From assembly GCA_964247705.1 (NCBI GenBank), contig CAXTVQ010000013.1:1-64000 (forward strand): a stretch of DNA of 64,000 bases, given 5' to 3'. The stretch's first letter is position 1, and each line of letters starts with the position of its first letter. Origin of the DNA: LMUY01 sp964247705 (GTDB lineage Bacteria > Pseudomonadota > Alphaproteobacteria > Acetobacterales > Acetobacteraceae). Shown piece after piece: positions 18,353 through 26,826 of the stretch. Under the pieces are notes generated by a model. The model was not told where the DNA came from. It did not search any database and worked only from the letters and a program-made list of their open reading frames with translations. The translations under genes were made by a program, and so were the position numbers.

Positions 18353-19129
18353 CTAAGGTGCACTATGCGTCAAGCTGCGTGACAGGAACGCCTGCGCGCG
18401 CGCATGCGCCGGGTGCTGCAGCACGGTGGCGGGCGGCCCATATTCGATGATCTCACCGCCATCGAGGATGAGCACGGTGTCGGCTACTTCGCGCGCGAAA
18501 CCGATCTCGTGGGTGACCACCAGCATCGTCATCCCGCTGCGGGCGAGGTCTTTCATTACGGCCAGCACCTCCCCCACCAGCTCCGGGTCCAGCGCCGAGG
18601 TCGGCTCGTCGAACAGCATCAGCTTGGGCTGCATCGCAAGCGCGCGGGCGATGGCGACGCGTTGCTGCTGCCCGCCTGAAAGGGTGCGCGGATAGTCGTC
18701 CGCCCGCGCCGCCAGCCCGACCCGGCCCAGCAAGGCCTTGGCATGCATCGAGGCTATGTCGGCCGCCTCGCCCAGCACACGCACCGGCGCGTCCGCGACG
18801 TTCTGCAGCACGGTGCGATGCGGGAACAGGTTGAAGCCCTGGAACACCATGCCGATCGACGCGCGCTGCCGGCTGGCCTCCCGCTCGCCTAGCGGATAAT
18901 AGCGTCCGCCCCGTTCGCGGTAGCCGACGGGCTGGCCACCGACGAAACACAGGCCGCTATCCACCGTGTCCAGGCCGTTGATGCAGCGGAGCAGCGTGCT
19001 CTTGCCCGCACCGGAGGGGCCGAGCAGGCAGACGACCTCCCCGGGCGCTGCCGTGAGCGATACACCCCGCAGCACCGGGTCCGCCCCGAAGCGCTTCCAT
19101 ACGTCCCGCACTTCGACGAGCGGCGTCAC
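18353..19129 (-). CDS. Polar amino-acid ABC transporter ATP-binding protein
   Basis: Cytoplasmic ATPase of 258 residues, GlnQ/HisP/TcyN class. Walker A GPSGAGKST is at about residue 36, with signature LSGGQQQRVAIARAL, Walker B LMLFDEPTSALD and switch region VVTHEIGFAREVAD. An insertion with GYRERGGRYYPLGERE follows the first strand region, as in cystine- and histidine-type ATPases. Its start overlaps the permease stop by 4 bases (ATGA). Together with the permease and binding protein it forms a complete importer for a polar or S-containing amino acid; the substrate is not determined. Confidence 0.93.
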   Translation of the reverse strand: MTPLVEVRDVWKRFGADPVLRGVSLTAAPGEVVCLLGPSGAGKSTLLRCINGLDTVDSGLCFVGGQPVGYRERGGRYYPLGEREASRQRASIGMVFQGFNLFPHRTVLQNVADAPVRVLGEAADIASMHAKALLGRVGLAARADDYPRTLSGGQQQRVAIARALAMQPKLMLFDEPTSALDPELVGEVLAVMKDLARSGMTMLVVTHEIGFAREVADTVLILDGGEIIEYGPPATVLQHPAHARAQAFLSRSLTHSAP

Positions 19130-19965
19130 CGGCCGCGCCCGTAGCGCCGCTCCACCCAGCGCTGCACGGCGGAGAGCACGCTGGTCAGCACGAGATACCA
19201 GAGTGCCGCCACGATCAGCAGCGGGATGGTTTGGAACGTGCGGCTGTAGATGTTCTCGACCGCCTCCATCAGCTCCGGCAGGGCGACCACGCTGGCGAGC
19301 GAGGAGAGTTTAAGCATCCCGATCACCTGGTTGCCGGTGGGCGGCAGGATCGAGCGCATCGCCTGCGGCAGGACCACGTAGCGGAACGCCTGCGTCCGGC
19401 GATAGCCGAGCGCCCGGGCTGCCTCCGACTGGCCCGGCGGCACGGAGAGCAGCCCGGCGCGGATGATCTCCGCCATGTATGCGCCCTCGTTCAGCCCGAG
19501 CCCGAGCAGCGCCGCGGTGAAGGAGGAGATCGCCACGGTGCTCGGCACGGCGAACAGCTTGGGCCCGCCGAACGGGATGCCGAGCGAGACGGAGGGGAAC
19601 AGCGAGGCCAGGTTGTACCAGAACACGAGCTGCACCAGCACGGGCGTGCCGCGGAAGAACCAGATGTAGGATCCCGCCGCCAGCGCTCCCACGCTGCCGC
19701 CGGACAGCGTCAGCACCGCCAGCACCATCCCGACTGCGACGCCGATCAGCATCACCAGCACCGTCAGCACGCACGTCGTCTGCAACCCGTTCAGCACCTC
19801 GCGGTCCAGCATGAAGGACGCGACGACAGGCCACTCGAACCCGGGGTTGGTCGCGAGCTGGAACACGATCCAGGCGGCGAACACGGCCAACGCTGCGCCG
19901 CCGACCCACTGCCCGTACCGCGGCCGGCGAACGATCAGCGCGGCGGAGCTAGGGTGGCGGCGCAT
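19126..19965 (-). CDS. Polar amino-acid ABC transporter permease
   Basis: Inner-membrane permease of 279 residues, HisM/GlnP/TcyL class. A first hydrophobic segment follows residue 20 (GGAALAVFAAWIVFQL). The family motif AAYIWFFRGTPxLVQ appears here as IWFFRGTPVLVQLVFWYN, and the EAA loop as SEAARALGYRRTQAFRYVVLP. It overlaps the ATPase gene by 4 bases and the binding-protein gene by 17 bases, so the three are one tightly coupled operon. Confidence 0.93.
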   Translation of the reverse strand: MRRHPSSAALIVRRPRYGQWVGGAALAVFAAWIVFQLATNPGFEWPVVASFMLDREVLNGLQTTCVLTVLVMLIGVAVGMVLAVLTLSGGSVGALAAGSYIWFFRGTPVLVQLVFWYNLASLFPSVSLGIPFGGPKLFAVPSTVAISSFTAALLGLGLNEGAYMAEIIRAGLLSVPPGQSEAARALGYRRTQAFRYVVLPQAMRSILPPTGNQVIGMLKLSSLASVVALPELMEAVENIYSRTFQTIPLLIVAALWYLVLTSVLSAVQRWVERRYGRGR

Positions 19966-20788
19966 CCATATCCTTGGCGCTCACCGCGCTGTCGCCCACA
20001 CCATACTGGGTCAGGATCTTCTGGTATGTCCCGTCCTGCGCCAGGCTTTTCAGCGCGATGCGCAGCGCGGTGGCGAGCGCGGTGTTGTCCTTGCCGACGA
20101 CGATCCCGGCGGCCTGGACCGAGCCGGGCAGCGTGCCGCCCTGCAGGGACAGCTTGCCGTTGTGCTGCGAGACGTAGACGCCCATTGCCGGGTCGGTGAG
20201 GAAGCCGTCGCCGCGCCCGTTGGCCACGGCGAGGTAGCTGTCGGCGCTGGCCGGGTAGAACATGAGGGCGATCGGCGGCTGGTTGGCCGCCGTGCAGTCC
20301 GAGGACACCTTCTGGGCCATGGCGACCTGCCCGCTGCCCTGGGTGACGGCCAGGGTGTGGCCGCAGAGATGGCCGATATCGATCGCCGGGCCACCCTGCC
20401 GCACCAGCAACTGCACGCCGGCGACGTAGTAGTCGACGATCTGCACCGACTTGCGCCGGTCCGGGGTGTCATCGATCTCGTCCACGCCGATGTCGAAGCG
20501 GCCGTTGCTGACCGCGGGGGTGATGGCGGGGAACTTGACATCGGTGAACGCGGCCGTGAGGCCGAGGCGGGCGGCGATCGCGTGCACGAGGTCGATGTCG
20601 AGGCCTTGCGGGGTGCCGTCGGCGCCTTGGAAGTCGAAGGGCGGCCATTGCAGGGCGGTCGCGACCTTCAGCACGCCCGCGGTCCGGATGGCGTCGGGCA
20701 GGGCGGCGCGTGCTGCGTCATTCACAGGCTGGGCATGGGCGATGCCGACGGTCAACGCCGTCGCCAGCAAGGTTTTCAACGCGGTCAT
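19949..20788 (-). CDS. Polar amino-acid ABC transporter substrate-binding protein
   Basis: Periplasmic binding protein of 279 residues with signal peptide MTALKTLLATALTVGIAHAQ. The family core is recognisable: GVLKVATALQWPPFDF, GLDIDLVHAIAARLGL and FDIGVDEIDDTPDR, as in SBP family 3. The start at ATG 20788 gives the signal peptide; a longer reading would pass through the palindromic repeat and lose it. A conserved pair of cysteines (HLCGHT and SSDCTA) is notable for this family. The ligand is unknown; the neighbouring monooxygenase suggests an alkylated or S-containing amino acid. Confidence 0.9.
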   Translation of the reverse strand: MTALKTLLATALTVGIAHAQPVNDAARAALPDAIRTAGVLKVATALQWPPFDFQGADGTPQGLDIDLVHAIAARLGLTAAFTDVKFPAITPAVSNGRFDIGVDEIDDTPDRRKSVQIVDYYVAGVQLLVRQGGPAIDIGHLCGHTLAVTQGSGQVAMAQKVSSDCTAANQPPIALMFYPASADSYLAVANGRGDGFLTDPAMGVYVSQHNGKLSLQGGTLPGSVQAAGIVVGKDNTALATALRIALKSLAQDGTYQKILTQYGVGDSAVSAKDMDAPPP

Positions 20789-20812
20789 AAAAGCTCCAAA
20801 ACTAGCGCGCTG

Positions 20813-20850
20813 TTCCCTCTCCGCCAGCGGGAGAGGGAGAAGGAAGCGCT
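20813..20850. repeat. GC-rich palindromic element, copy 7
   Basis: CCCTCTCCGC and GCGGGAGAGGG arms around CA, then AGAAGGAAGCGC. Between the monooxygenase and binding-protein genes of one operon. Nearly identical to the copy inside the HyuA-HyuB gene. Confidence 0.78.
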
Positions 20851-22152
20851 TCACGACCGCAGGTTCTCGCGTAGCGTCCGCCCGGCGTACTCTCGGCGGA
20901 ACAAGCCGCGCCGTTGCAGCTCCGGCACCAGCCCGGCGCCGATCTGCTCGAAGATCTGCGGGAACACCGTGGGCGCGATCACGAATCCGTCGCAGCAACC
21001 GCTCTCGAACAGGTCCTGCATGTGGTCGGCCACCGTCTCGACCGTGCCCACGAACAGGTTGCGCACCGACCGGCGCGCCGCCTCCTCGAAGCTCACCTGG
21101 TCGGCGGCCATGATCTGGTGGATACGATCGGCGGTGCCCTGGATACCCTGGTCACCCTGAACGCTGCGCAAATCCTCTGCCCGCACCCGGCTGAGGTCCA
21201 CCGCCAGTCCGCTCGAGTTTGCCGCCAGCGCCAGTTCGGGATCGATCAGGCTGCTGAGATAGGCTGCTTTCTCCTCCGCGATGGACTGCGTCTCGCCCAG
21301 CACCACCGTCAATTGCTGCAGGATCGCGCACGCGCCGGGCGCGCGGCCGCGCTCGGCCATGCGGTGCTTGATGTCGGCGTAGAAGGCCTGCATCTCCGGC
21401 TTGTTTGGCTGCGCGGTGAAGATCGCCTCCGCCCAGCGCGCCGCGAACGCGCGTCCCCGGTCGGACGCTCCCGCCTGCATCAGCACCGGGCGCCCCTGCA
21501 GCGAGCGTGGGATGGAAAGCGGGCCGCGGGTGCGGATATAGCGGCCCTCGTAGTTGGCGTAGCGCACCTTGCTCGCGTCCGCCCAGCGCCCGGACGCCTT
21601 GTCCATCACGAACGGGTCCGGCTGCCAACCGTCCCACAGCGCGCAGCACGCCTCCAGCACCTCGTCGGCGACGTCGTAGCGGAGCTCCTTGGGCGGGATG
21701 CGGTCGATGCCGAAATTGCGCGCCTCGAGGTCGGTGGCCGACGTCACCACGTTCCACGCCACCCTGCCCCGGCTCAGCACGTCGAGCGAGCCGAGCATCC
21801 GGGCGAGGTGGTAGGCACTGTGGAAGCTGGTGGACAGCGTGGCGCCGATGCCGAGATGGGTGGTGACGCGCGCCATCAGCGGCAGCACCATCATCGGGTC
21901 CAGGTAGCTGACCTGGCCGCCGCGCTCGAGATAGATGTCGAAATTGCCGCCGTGGATGTCATACAGGCCGAACAAATCGGCGAAGAAGCAGCCGTCGAAC
22001 TTCGCCGCCTCCAGGATGCGTGCGATGTTCTCGTAGCGGCTGGGCTCCAGGATGTCATCGATGACGGAGTCCGGATGCCGCCAGGCGCCGACGTGATTGC
22101 CCGTGGGACCGGTCTTCAGATAGGCGACGAGGTGCATCTGGCGGGCGGACAT
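20851..22152 (-). CDS. LLM class flavin-dependent monooxygenase (NtaA/SnaA/DszA/MoxC family)
   Basis: FMNH2-dependent oxygenase of 433 residues, luciferase-like fold, of the branch that includes nitrilotriacetate monooxygenase NtaA, DszA and Bacillus MoxC/CmoJ. Family stretches are HPDSVIDDILEPSRYENIA, LSTSFHSAYHLARML, GRVAWNVVTSATDLEARNFG and QAGASDRGRAFAARWAEAIF. It needs a separate flavin reductase; none is adjacent, though one is encoded at 40806-41393. Genes of this branch next to cystine-type ABC importers often serve to split modified cysteines or S-alkyl compounds. That role is inferred here from the following amino-acid importer on the same strand. Confidence 0.9.
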   Translation of the reverse strand: MSARQMHLVAYLKTGPTGNHVGAWRHPDSVIDDILEPSRYENIARILEAAKFDGCFFADLFGLYDIHGGNFDIYLERGGQVSYLDPMMVLPLMARVTTHLGIGATLSTSFHSAYHLARMLGSLDVLSRGRVAWNVVTSATDLEARNFGIDRIPPKELRYDVADEVLEACCALWDGWQPDPFVMDKASGRWADASKVRYANYEGRYIRTRGPLSIPRSLQGRPVLMQAGASDRGRAFAARWAEAIFTAQPNKPEMQAFYADIKHRMAERGRAPGACAILQQLTVVLGETQSIAEEKAAYLSSLIDPELALAANSSGLAVDLSRVRAEDLRSVQGDQGIQGTADRIHQIMAADQVSFEEAARRSVRNLFVGTVETVADHMQDLFESGCCDGFVIAPTVFPQIFEQIGAGLVPELQRRGLFRREYAGRTLRENLRS

Positions 22153-22202
22153 GGCGTCTCCCTTAGCCGATCGGCATAGCAGCAGGTAGGTCGGGGCAAA
22201 GC

Positions 22203-23198
22203 ATGAAACGGCAACTCACGGCGGCGGTCATTGTTGCCCTGCTCGCCTTCCCAGCCGCAGCCGCCGAATATGGGCCGGAGCTGCAGGGGTTCGACTACGC
22301 GTTTCCGGTGCACGAATACCGGTTCACTGCGCAGCGCCAGGACCTCGTGATGGCGTATCTGGACGTGGCGCCAACCACCGCCGCGAATGGCCAGACGGTC
22401 GTGCTGCTGCACGGCAAGAACTTCTGCGCCGGCACCTGGGCGGAAACGATCCGGGCGCTGACCGCCGCCGGATACCGGGTGATCGCCCCCGACCAGATCG
22501 GCTTCTGCAAGTCCAGCAAGCCCGCATCCTACCAGTTCAGCTTCCAGCAGCTCGCCCGCTCCACCCGCGCGCTGCTGCAAACGCTGGGTGTCGAGCACGC
22601 GGTGATCATCGGCCATTCGACGGGCGGGATGCTGGCGATGCGGTATGCGCTGATGTACCCGGAGGCAACCGACCGCCTGGTGCTGGTGGACCCGATCGGG
22701 CTGGAGGACTGGAAGGCCAAGGGCGTGCCCTCGATCAGCGTGGACGAATGGTACGCCCGCGAGCTGAAGGTTTCGGCCGAGGGCATCCGCGCCTACGAAC
22801 AGGCGACCTACTACGCCGGGCAGTGGCGGCCGGAGTACCAGCGTTGGGTTGACATGCTGGCGGGGATGAACGCGGGGCCGGGCAAGGACGCCGTCGCCTG
22901 GGACTCGGCCCTGCTCTACGACATGATCTACACCCAGCCGGTGGTCTACGAACTGGGCGCAATTCGTCCGCCGACGCTGCTGATCGTGGGCGACAAGGAC
23001 AACACGGCGATCGGCAAGGACCTGGCGCCCCCCGAGATCCGCCCGACGCTCGGCAACTACCCCGTACTCGCCAAAGAGGCCGCGGCGCAGATCCCGAACG
23101 CGACGCTTTTGGAGTTTGCATCGCTGGGGCACGCCCCGCAGATCTCCGACCCGGCGGCGTTCCACGCGGCGGTCCTGCAATGGCTGCAGCGCCGGTGA
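22203..23198 (+). CDS. Exported alpha/beta hydrolase
   Basis: 331-residue hydrolase with signal peptide MKRQLTAAVIVALLAFPAAAAE, so periplasmic or secreted. The nucleophile elbow is GHSTGG near residue 140 (Ser nucleophile), the oxyanion region is LLHGKNFCAGTW, and the catalytic His lies in SLGHAPQISDP near the end; an acid residue is expected in VGDKDNTA. It resembles epoxide-hydrolase or haloperoxidase-like alpha/beta hydrolases of environmental proteobacteria. It is divergent from the monooxygenase gene with only 50 bases between them, which must hold both promoters. The substrate is unknown. Confidence 0.88.
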   Translation: MKRQLTAAVIVALLAFPAAAAEYGPELQGFDYAFPVHEYRFTAQRQDLVMAYLDVAPTTAANGQTVVLLHGKNFCAGTWAETIRALTAAGYRVIAPDQIGFCKSSKPASYQFSFQQLARSTRALLQTLGVEHAVIIGHSTGGMLAMRYALMYPEATDRLVLVDPIGLEDWKAKGVPSISVDEWYARELKVSAEGIRAYEQATYYAGQWRPEYQRWVDMLAGMNAGPGKDAVAWDSALLYDMIYTQPVVYELGAIRPPTLLIVGDKDNTAIGKDLAPPEIRPTLGNYPVLAKEAAAQIPNATLLEFASLGHAPQISDPAAFHAAVLQWLQRR

Positions 23199-23251
23199 TC
23201 GAACCGCCGCTGGCCCGCAAGCGTTCGTCCCCTACAACACAGGAGATGAAC

Positions 23252-23419
23252 TTGGCCGAGAAACAAGACGAGACGGTGAGCAACAGCAAGCCCAATCCCA
23301 AGACCGGCAGCACCGACGCGGCGCGCGGCCTGGGCGGGCATAGCAAGGACGCCAGCCATAAGCCGGGTGCGCCGGCGGAAATGGAGCAGACCGAGAAAGG
23401 CGCCGAGAAGACGCCGTAA
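23252..23419 (+). CDS. Small hydrophilic protein
   Basis: 55 residues, highly charged and without hydrophobic segment: LAEKQDETVSNSKPNPKTG at the start, then repeated Lys, Glu, Pro and Ala. It looks disordered, like stress- or desiccation-type small proteins, but no family is recognised. The TTG at 23252 has an AGGAG site 6 bases upstream; the ATG at 23246 lies directly against that site and is less likely, and a further ATG at 23180 overlaps the hydrolase gene. It follows the hydrolase gene by about 50 bases. Confidence 0.6.
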   Translation: MAEKQDETVSNSKPNPKTGSTDAARGLGGHSKDASHKPGAPAEMEQTEKGAEKTP

Positions 23420-23427
23420 GCCGCAAC

Positions 23428-23793
23428 CTACGCCGGCGTCTTACGGGCCACGATCCCGTCCAGCGCGAGCAGGTGCGTCGCCGCAGTGTCGGCGGCGGCC
23501 TGCTCCACCGCCCTGTATTGCTGCACCAGCGTGCGCCCGGCCTCGGTCAGTTGCGCGCCCCCGCCGCCTGCGCCGCCCGCCGCGGTCTGGACGACGGGGC
23601 TGGCGAGGGTGCGATTGAGGTCCTCCACGAGTTGCCAGGCGCGCCGGTAGGACATCTTCATCGCCCGCCCGGCCGCCGAGATGGAGCCGGTTTGGCTGAT
23701 CGCTTCCAACAGCGCCACCTTGCCTGGGCCGATGCGTCCGCCGCTGGCCAAATCGATCCGGATGCTGAGTTGGTGCTTCGGTGCGTCTATCAT
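23428..23793 (-). CDS. ModE-like molybdenum-responsive regulator, DNA-binding domain only
   Basis: 121-residue winged-helix regulator of the ModE N-terminal type, LysR-like. The helix-turn-helix is GSISAAGRAMKMSYRRAWQL near residue 38, followed by the wing with TAAGGAGGGGAQLTEAGR. It lacks the two C-terminal molybdate-binding TOBE/Mop domains of E. coli ModE. Its ATG overlaps the stop of the fused transporter gene by 4 bases (ATGA), so both are made together. A ModE-like box upstream of the binding-protein gene is its likely target. How metal is sensed without TOBE domains is unclear; the fused transporter carries the C-terminal domain. Confidence 0.88.
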   Translation of the reverse strand: MIDAPKHQLSIRIDLASGGRIGPGKVALLEAISQTGSISAAGRAMKMSYRRAWQLVEDLNRTLASPVVQTAAGGAGGGGAQLTEAGRTLVQQYRAVEQAAADTAATHLLALDGIVARKTPA

Positions 23794-25661
23794 GGGACCT
23801 CTGCCGGATGGTTCGCCATCGAACCTGCGGCAAAGCCTATTCCGAGCGTGCCGGCTGGCCAAACCTGGATGGCGGCGGGATCGATCGAGACGCGGCAGTG
23901 CCCCGGGGAATGAGGCTCTCCGGGGTCTGCCGTCACACGCAACTCGGCCTCGCCGATGCGTACGGCGAGGCTTCGCTGCCCGGCGCGGATTTCCCCGACC
24001 TGGAGCAACTGCCCTGGATAGGCGTGCTCGCCACCCAGCCGTACGCTGCCGGGCCGCACCGCCCATCCGACCAGGCCGCCGGGCAAGGACGGACCCGACA
24101 CCTCGAGCAGAACACCGCCGACATCGATGCGGTCGGGAGCCACGGCCCGTCCGGCCATTATGTTCTCCGCCCCCAGCAGCCGGGCCGCAGCCTCGTTGGC
24201 CGGGCGCTGGAACACGGCCTCGACTGGCCCTGACTGCATCACGTGCCCGTCGGCTAGCAGCAGCAACTCGTCGGCGAGCAGCACGGCTTCCGCCGGGTCG
24301 TGCGTGACCAGGATGGTGGTGACGCCGATCTCCGCCTGCAGCGCCAGCATCTCCTGCTGCAGGCGGGCGCGCAGGGGTGCGTCCAGGGCCGCGAACGGCT
24401 CGTCCAGCAGCAACAGGCGGCTTCTGCGAGACAGTGCACGGGCGAGCGCCACACGCTGCTGCTGACCCAGTGACAGTTCGGATGGGCAGCGGTGGTCCAG
24501 CGCAGCGAGCCCCAGGCGCTCGGTCCAGTGCCGCGCGCGCGCCGGGTCACAGTCGCGGCCGAACCGGATCTGCTGCGCCACCGTCAGGTGGGGCAGCAGG
24601 CCGTAGGATTGCGGCACGTAGGCGATGGCGCGCCGGTGCGGCGGCAATGCGGTCAGGTCGGTTCCGTCCAGCGTGGCGGCTGCGTGATCCGCCGGGTCGA
24701 GGCCGGCAAGCAGGCGCAACGTAGCGGATTTGCCCGACCCGGACGCGCCGAGGATGCACAAACGCCGTGCCTCGGTGCGCCAGGCGACGTCCAGCGTGAA
24801 CCCCTCCCGGCGTCGCCGGAAGGCAAAGTCCAAAGGCTTGCCAGGGCGGGCGGCGAAGACGGCAGGCCGAGCGGTCAAGGGGGTAGGCCCTGCTGCCTGA
24901 TTGAGTCTTGGCTTGGGCCTTGCCGCGGTATGCAGGCTGGCCGCCATCACCAGCACGGCAGCGAGCAGGGTCGGGACAAGGATCGGCAGCATCGCGGGCA
25001 GCCCCTCGCTGCCGAACGCGACGTAGGTGTAAACCGGCAGCGAGTACGGGTGGTAGGCGACCATCACCGTGGCGCCGAACTCTCCGAACGCGCGCAACCA
25101 GGTCAGCAGCAACCCGGCCCAGATGCCGTGCGTGGCCAGGGCCAAGCTGACCCGGCGGAACACCGCGCCTGGCGGGTGGCCCAGTGTCGCCGCCACGTCT
25201 TCGAGCACCGGGTCGATGCCGGCGAATGCCGAGCGGGCCGCGACGATCAGGAACGGAGCGGCGACGAACGCCTCCGCCAACACGATGCCGAGGAAGGAGT
25301 CGGTGAGCGCTCCGCCGGTAAGTTGGCCGAGCGGACTGGCGTAACCCAGCAGGAACAGCAGCAGGATCCCGCTCGCCAGCGGCGGCAGGGCCAATGGCAG
25401 TTGCACGACGAAGCCGAGCACCGTCATGCCGCGCCCCGGCACCCGCGCCAGCAGGTATCCCAGCGGAATGCCGCACACCGCCACCAAGATCGTCGCCAAT
25501 GTGGCGCTGGTAACGGAGACGAGGCTCGCCTGCGCCAACCCGCTTAGGTTCACGCCGCGCCAATCCGCCGACCCGACTTGGCCGAGGCCGGCCACGAAGG
25601 GGGCGATCAGGTAGAGTGCTAGAACCCCGGCCAGCAGCGGGATCGCGCGCGGCGCCTTCAT
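23790..25661 (-). CDS. Fused molybdate/tungstate ABC transporter permease-ATPase (ModB-ModC)
   Basis: 623-residue fusion. Residues 1 to about 250 are a ModB/WtpB-type permease with five to six helices and the EAA loop LEDVAATLGHPPGAVFRRVSLA. After a Pro/Ala-rich linker (about 250-270) comes a ModC-type ATPase: Walker A GASGSGKSA, the variant signature LSLGQQQRVALARAL, Walker B LLLLDEPFAALD and switch VTHDPAEAVLLADELLLL. The C-terminus (about 490-623) is a TOBE-like domain. ModB and ModC are usually separate proteins, often overlapping genes, so the fusion halves the parts list: two copies would give a full transporter. It is followed by the ModE-like gene and preceded by the binding protein. 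Confidence 0.9.
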   Translation of the reverse strand: MKAPRAIPLLAGVLALYLIAPFVAGLGQVGSADWRGVNLSGLAQASLVSVTSATLATILVAVCGIPLGYLLARVPGRGMTVLGFVVQLPLALPPLASGILLLFLLGYASPLGQLTGGALTDSFLGIVLAEAFVAAPFLIVAARSAFAGIDPVLEDVAATLGHPPGAVFRRVSLALATHGIWAGLLLTWLRAFGEFGATVMVAYHPYSLPVYTYVAFGSEGLPAMLPILVPTLLAAVLVMAASLHTAARPKPRLNQAAGPTPLTARPAVFAARPGKPLDFAFRRRREGFTLDVAWRTEARRLCILGASGSGKSATLRLLAGLDPADHAAATLDGTDLTALPPHRRAIAYVPQSYGLLPHLTVAQQIRFGRDCDPARARHWTERLGLAALDHRCPSELSLGQQQRVALARALSRRSRLLLLDEPFAALDAPLRARLQQEMLALQAEIGVTTILVTHDPAEAVLLADELLLLADGHVMQSGPVEAVFQRPANEAAARLLGAENIMAGRAVAPDRIDVGGVLLEVSGPSLPGGLVGWAVRPGSVRLGGEHAYPGQLLQVGEIRAGQRSLAVRIGEAELRVTADPGEPHSPGHCRVSIDPAAIQVWPAGTLGIGFAAGSMANHPAEVP

Positions 25662-25670
25662 CTTACGCGT

Positions 25671-25705
25671 CTTGCTCTCCCGTGAAGCACGGGAGAGGAA
25701 AGAGC
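25671..25705. repeat. GC-rich palindromic element, copy 8
   Basis: GCTCTCCCGTG and CACGGGAGAG arms around a 2-base loop, then GAAAGAGC. Between the binding-protein and transporter genes on the minus strand, so it would be transcribed within the operon and could adjust the level of downstream message. Confidence 0.72.
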
Positions 25706-25715
25706 ATCGAGCAGG

Positions 25716-26567
25716 TCACCGCAGGTGGATGGTGGCTGGCACCTTCGACGCATCGCCGGTCACGGACGGCGTCACCGTATCCAAGCCGTGTTCCTTCATC
25801 ACCGCTTGTCCAGGCGGGCTGATCAGGAAGTCCACGAACCGTGCGGCCGCCCCCGGATCGGCCGCGTCGCGCACGATGGTGGCGGTGTAGACGGCACTCA
25901 GCGCGACCTCGGGCGGCAGGGTGATCGCGGGTATCTTCAGGTCCGACGTCTCGGTCGAGTAGAAGAATCCGACATCGATCTGCCCCGATTGCAGCCGGCC
26001 GACCAGGTTTTCCTCCGGACGGACCTGCTCCGGGTTGTCCGGGGCGCCCAGCACCGCCTGGGCGAGGCCGGGCTGGTGGTAGACCTGCTCCGCCTTATCG
26101 AGTAGTTGCACCGTCAGGGCGCCCTTGGGGTCCAGCTTGGCGTCGGTACGGCCGATCTTGATGCCGGGTTCGCGCAGCACCTCGTACCAGGGCTTGGTCT
26201 TCAAATCGGCGGCGAACTTGCTTGCCGGGCTGTAGCCGATGACCAACGGCGACTGCGCGAAGGTGACATACCAGACAACCCAATCACCGTTCGCGCCGCC
26301 CATCAGCGTGTCGTTGACCTTGGGGTTGGCACTGATGAACACGTCCGCGCGGCGCAGCTTGCCTTTGATCTGGTTGGCCAGGCCATTGGACCCGCCGCCA
26401 AAGCCCTCGAACGTATCGCCGGTCGCCTTGTCGAACGCCGGCCCGATGCCGTGCTCCATCAGGTTCACCAGGGACCCGGCGTAGAGCACATCCACGCTCG
26501 CCGCCATGGCCGCACCCGGCGCCAGCATGAGGGAGGTTGCAAGCAGGAGGGCACAGCTTCGGGACAT
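25716..26567 (-). CDS. Molybdate/tungstate-type ABC transporter substrate-binding protein
   Basis: 283-residue periplasmic protein with signal peptide MSRSCALLLATSLMLAPGAAMAA. The start of the mature chain, VDVLYAGSLVNLMEHGIGPAF, and the stretch RADVFISANPKVND are typical of the WtpA/ModA oxyanion-binding family. Placement next to a fused ModB-ModC and a ModE-like regulator supports molybdate or tungstate as ligand. The AGSL start suggests the WtpA side of the family, which prefers tungstate in characterised members, but selectivity cannot be settled from sequence. Confidence 0.85.
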   Translation of the reverse strand: MSRSCALLLATSLMLAPGAAMAASVDVLYAGSLVNLMEHGIGPAFDKATGDTFEGFGGGSNGLANQIKGKLRRADVFISANPKVNDTLMGGANGDWVVWYVTFAQSPLVIGYSPASKFAADLKTKPWYEVLREPGIKIGRTDAKLDPKGALTVQLLDKAEQVYHQPGLAQAVLGAPDNPEQVRPEENLVGRLQSGQIDVGFFYSTETSDLKIPAITLPPEVALSAVYTATIVRDAADPGAAARFVDFLISPPGQAVMKEHGLDTVTPSVTGDASKVPATIHLR

Positions 26568-26596
26568 CGGGCGGATCCTGGATTGGGCGGGGTGGA

Positions 26597-26620
26597 CGTT
26601 ATTCCTGCCGCGTCATAGCG
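26597..26620. promoter_or_regulatory. ModE-like operator
   Basis: CGTTAT at 26597-26602 and ATAGCG at 26615-26620 form an inverted repeat with total length 24 and the CGNTAT half-site of the ModE consensus (9 + 6 + 9). The inner ATA triplets of the E. coli consensus are not kept. It ends 30 bases upstream of the binding-protein ATG on the minus strand, so occupancy would block the molybdate operon promoter, as ModE does when Mo is plentiful. Confidence 0.6.
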
Positions 26621-26826
26621 CACGGTGCGACGCCCCGCCACCGGGCGGCGCCAAGGTCACGCGAGCGTCACCAAGCACCGCACGACGACGCCCGCTAGGA
26701 CGGACGGAACCGAACGGCCGACCTGGACTTCTAGCGGGCGAGCAAGGGCGGCCGCGACAACCAGGATCATCCTATGTCCCAATGCCCGGAAGCTGAGGTT
26801 GGGATTTAGACCCATACGCCTTCCAG

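Noticed and set aside
17977..18363. 128-residue version of the small secreted protein
   Set aside because: The added N-terminus is translated from the palindromic repeat and would hide the signal peptide.
20789..20998. Longer start for the amino-acid binding protein
   Set aside because: The extension runs through the palindromic repeat and removes the signal peptide.
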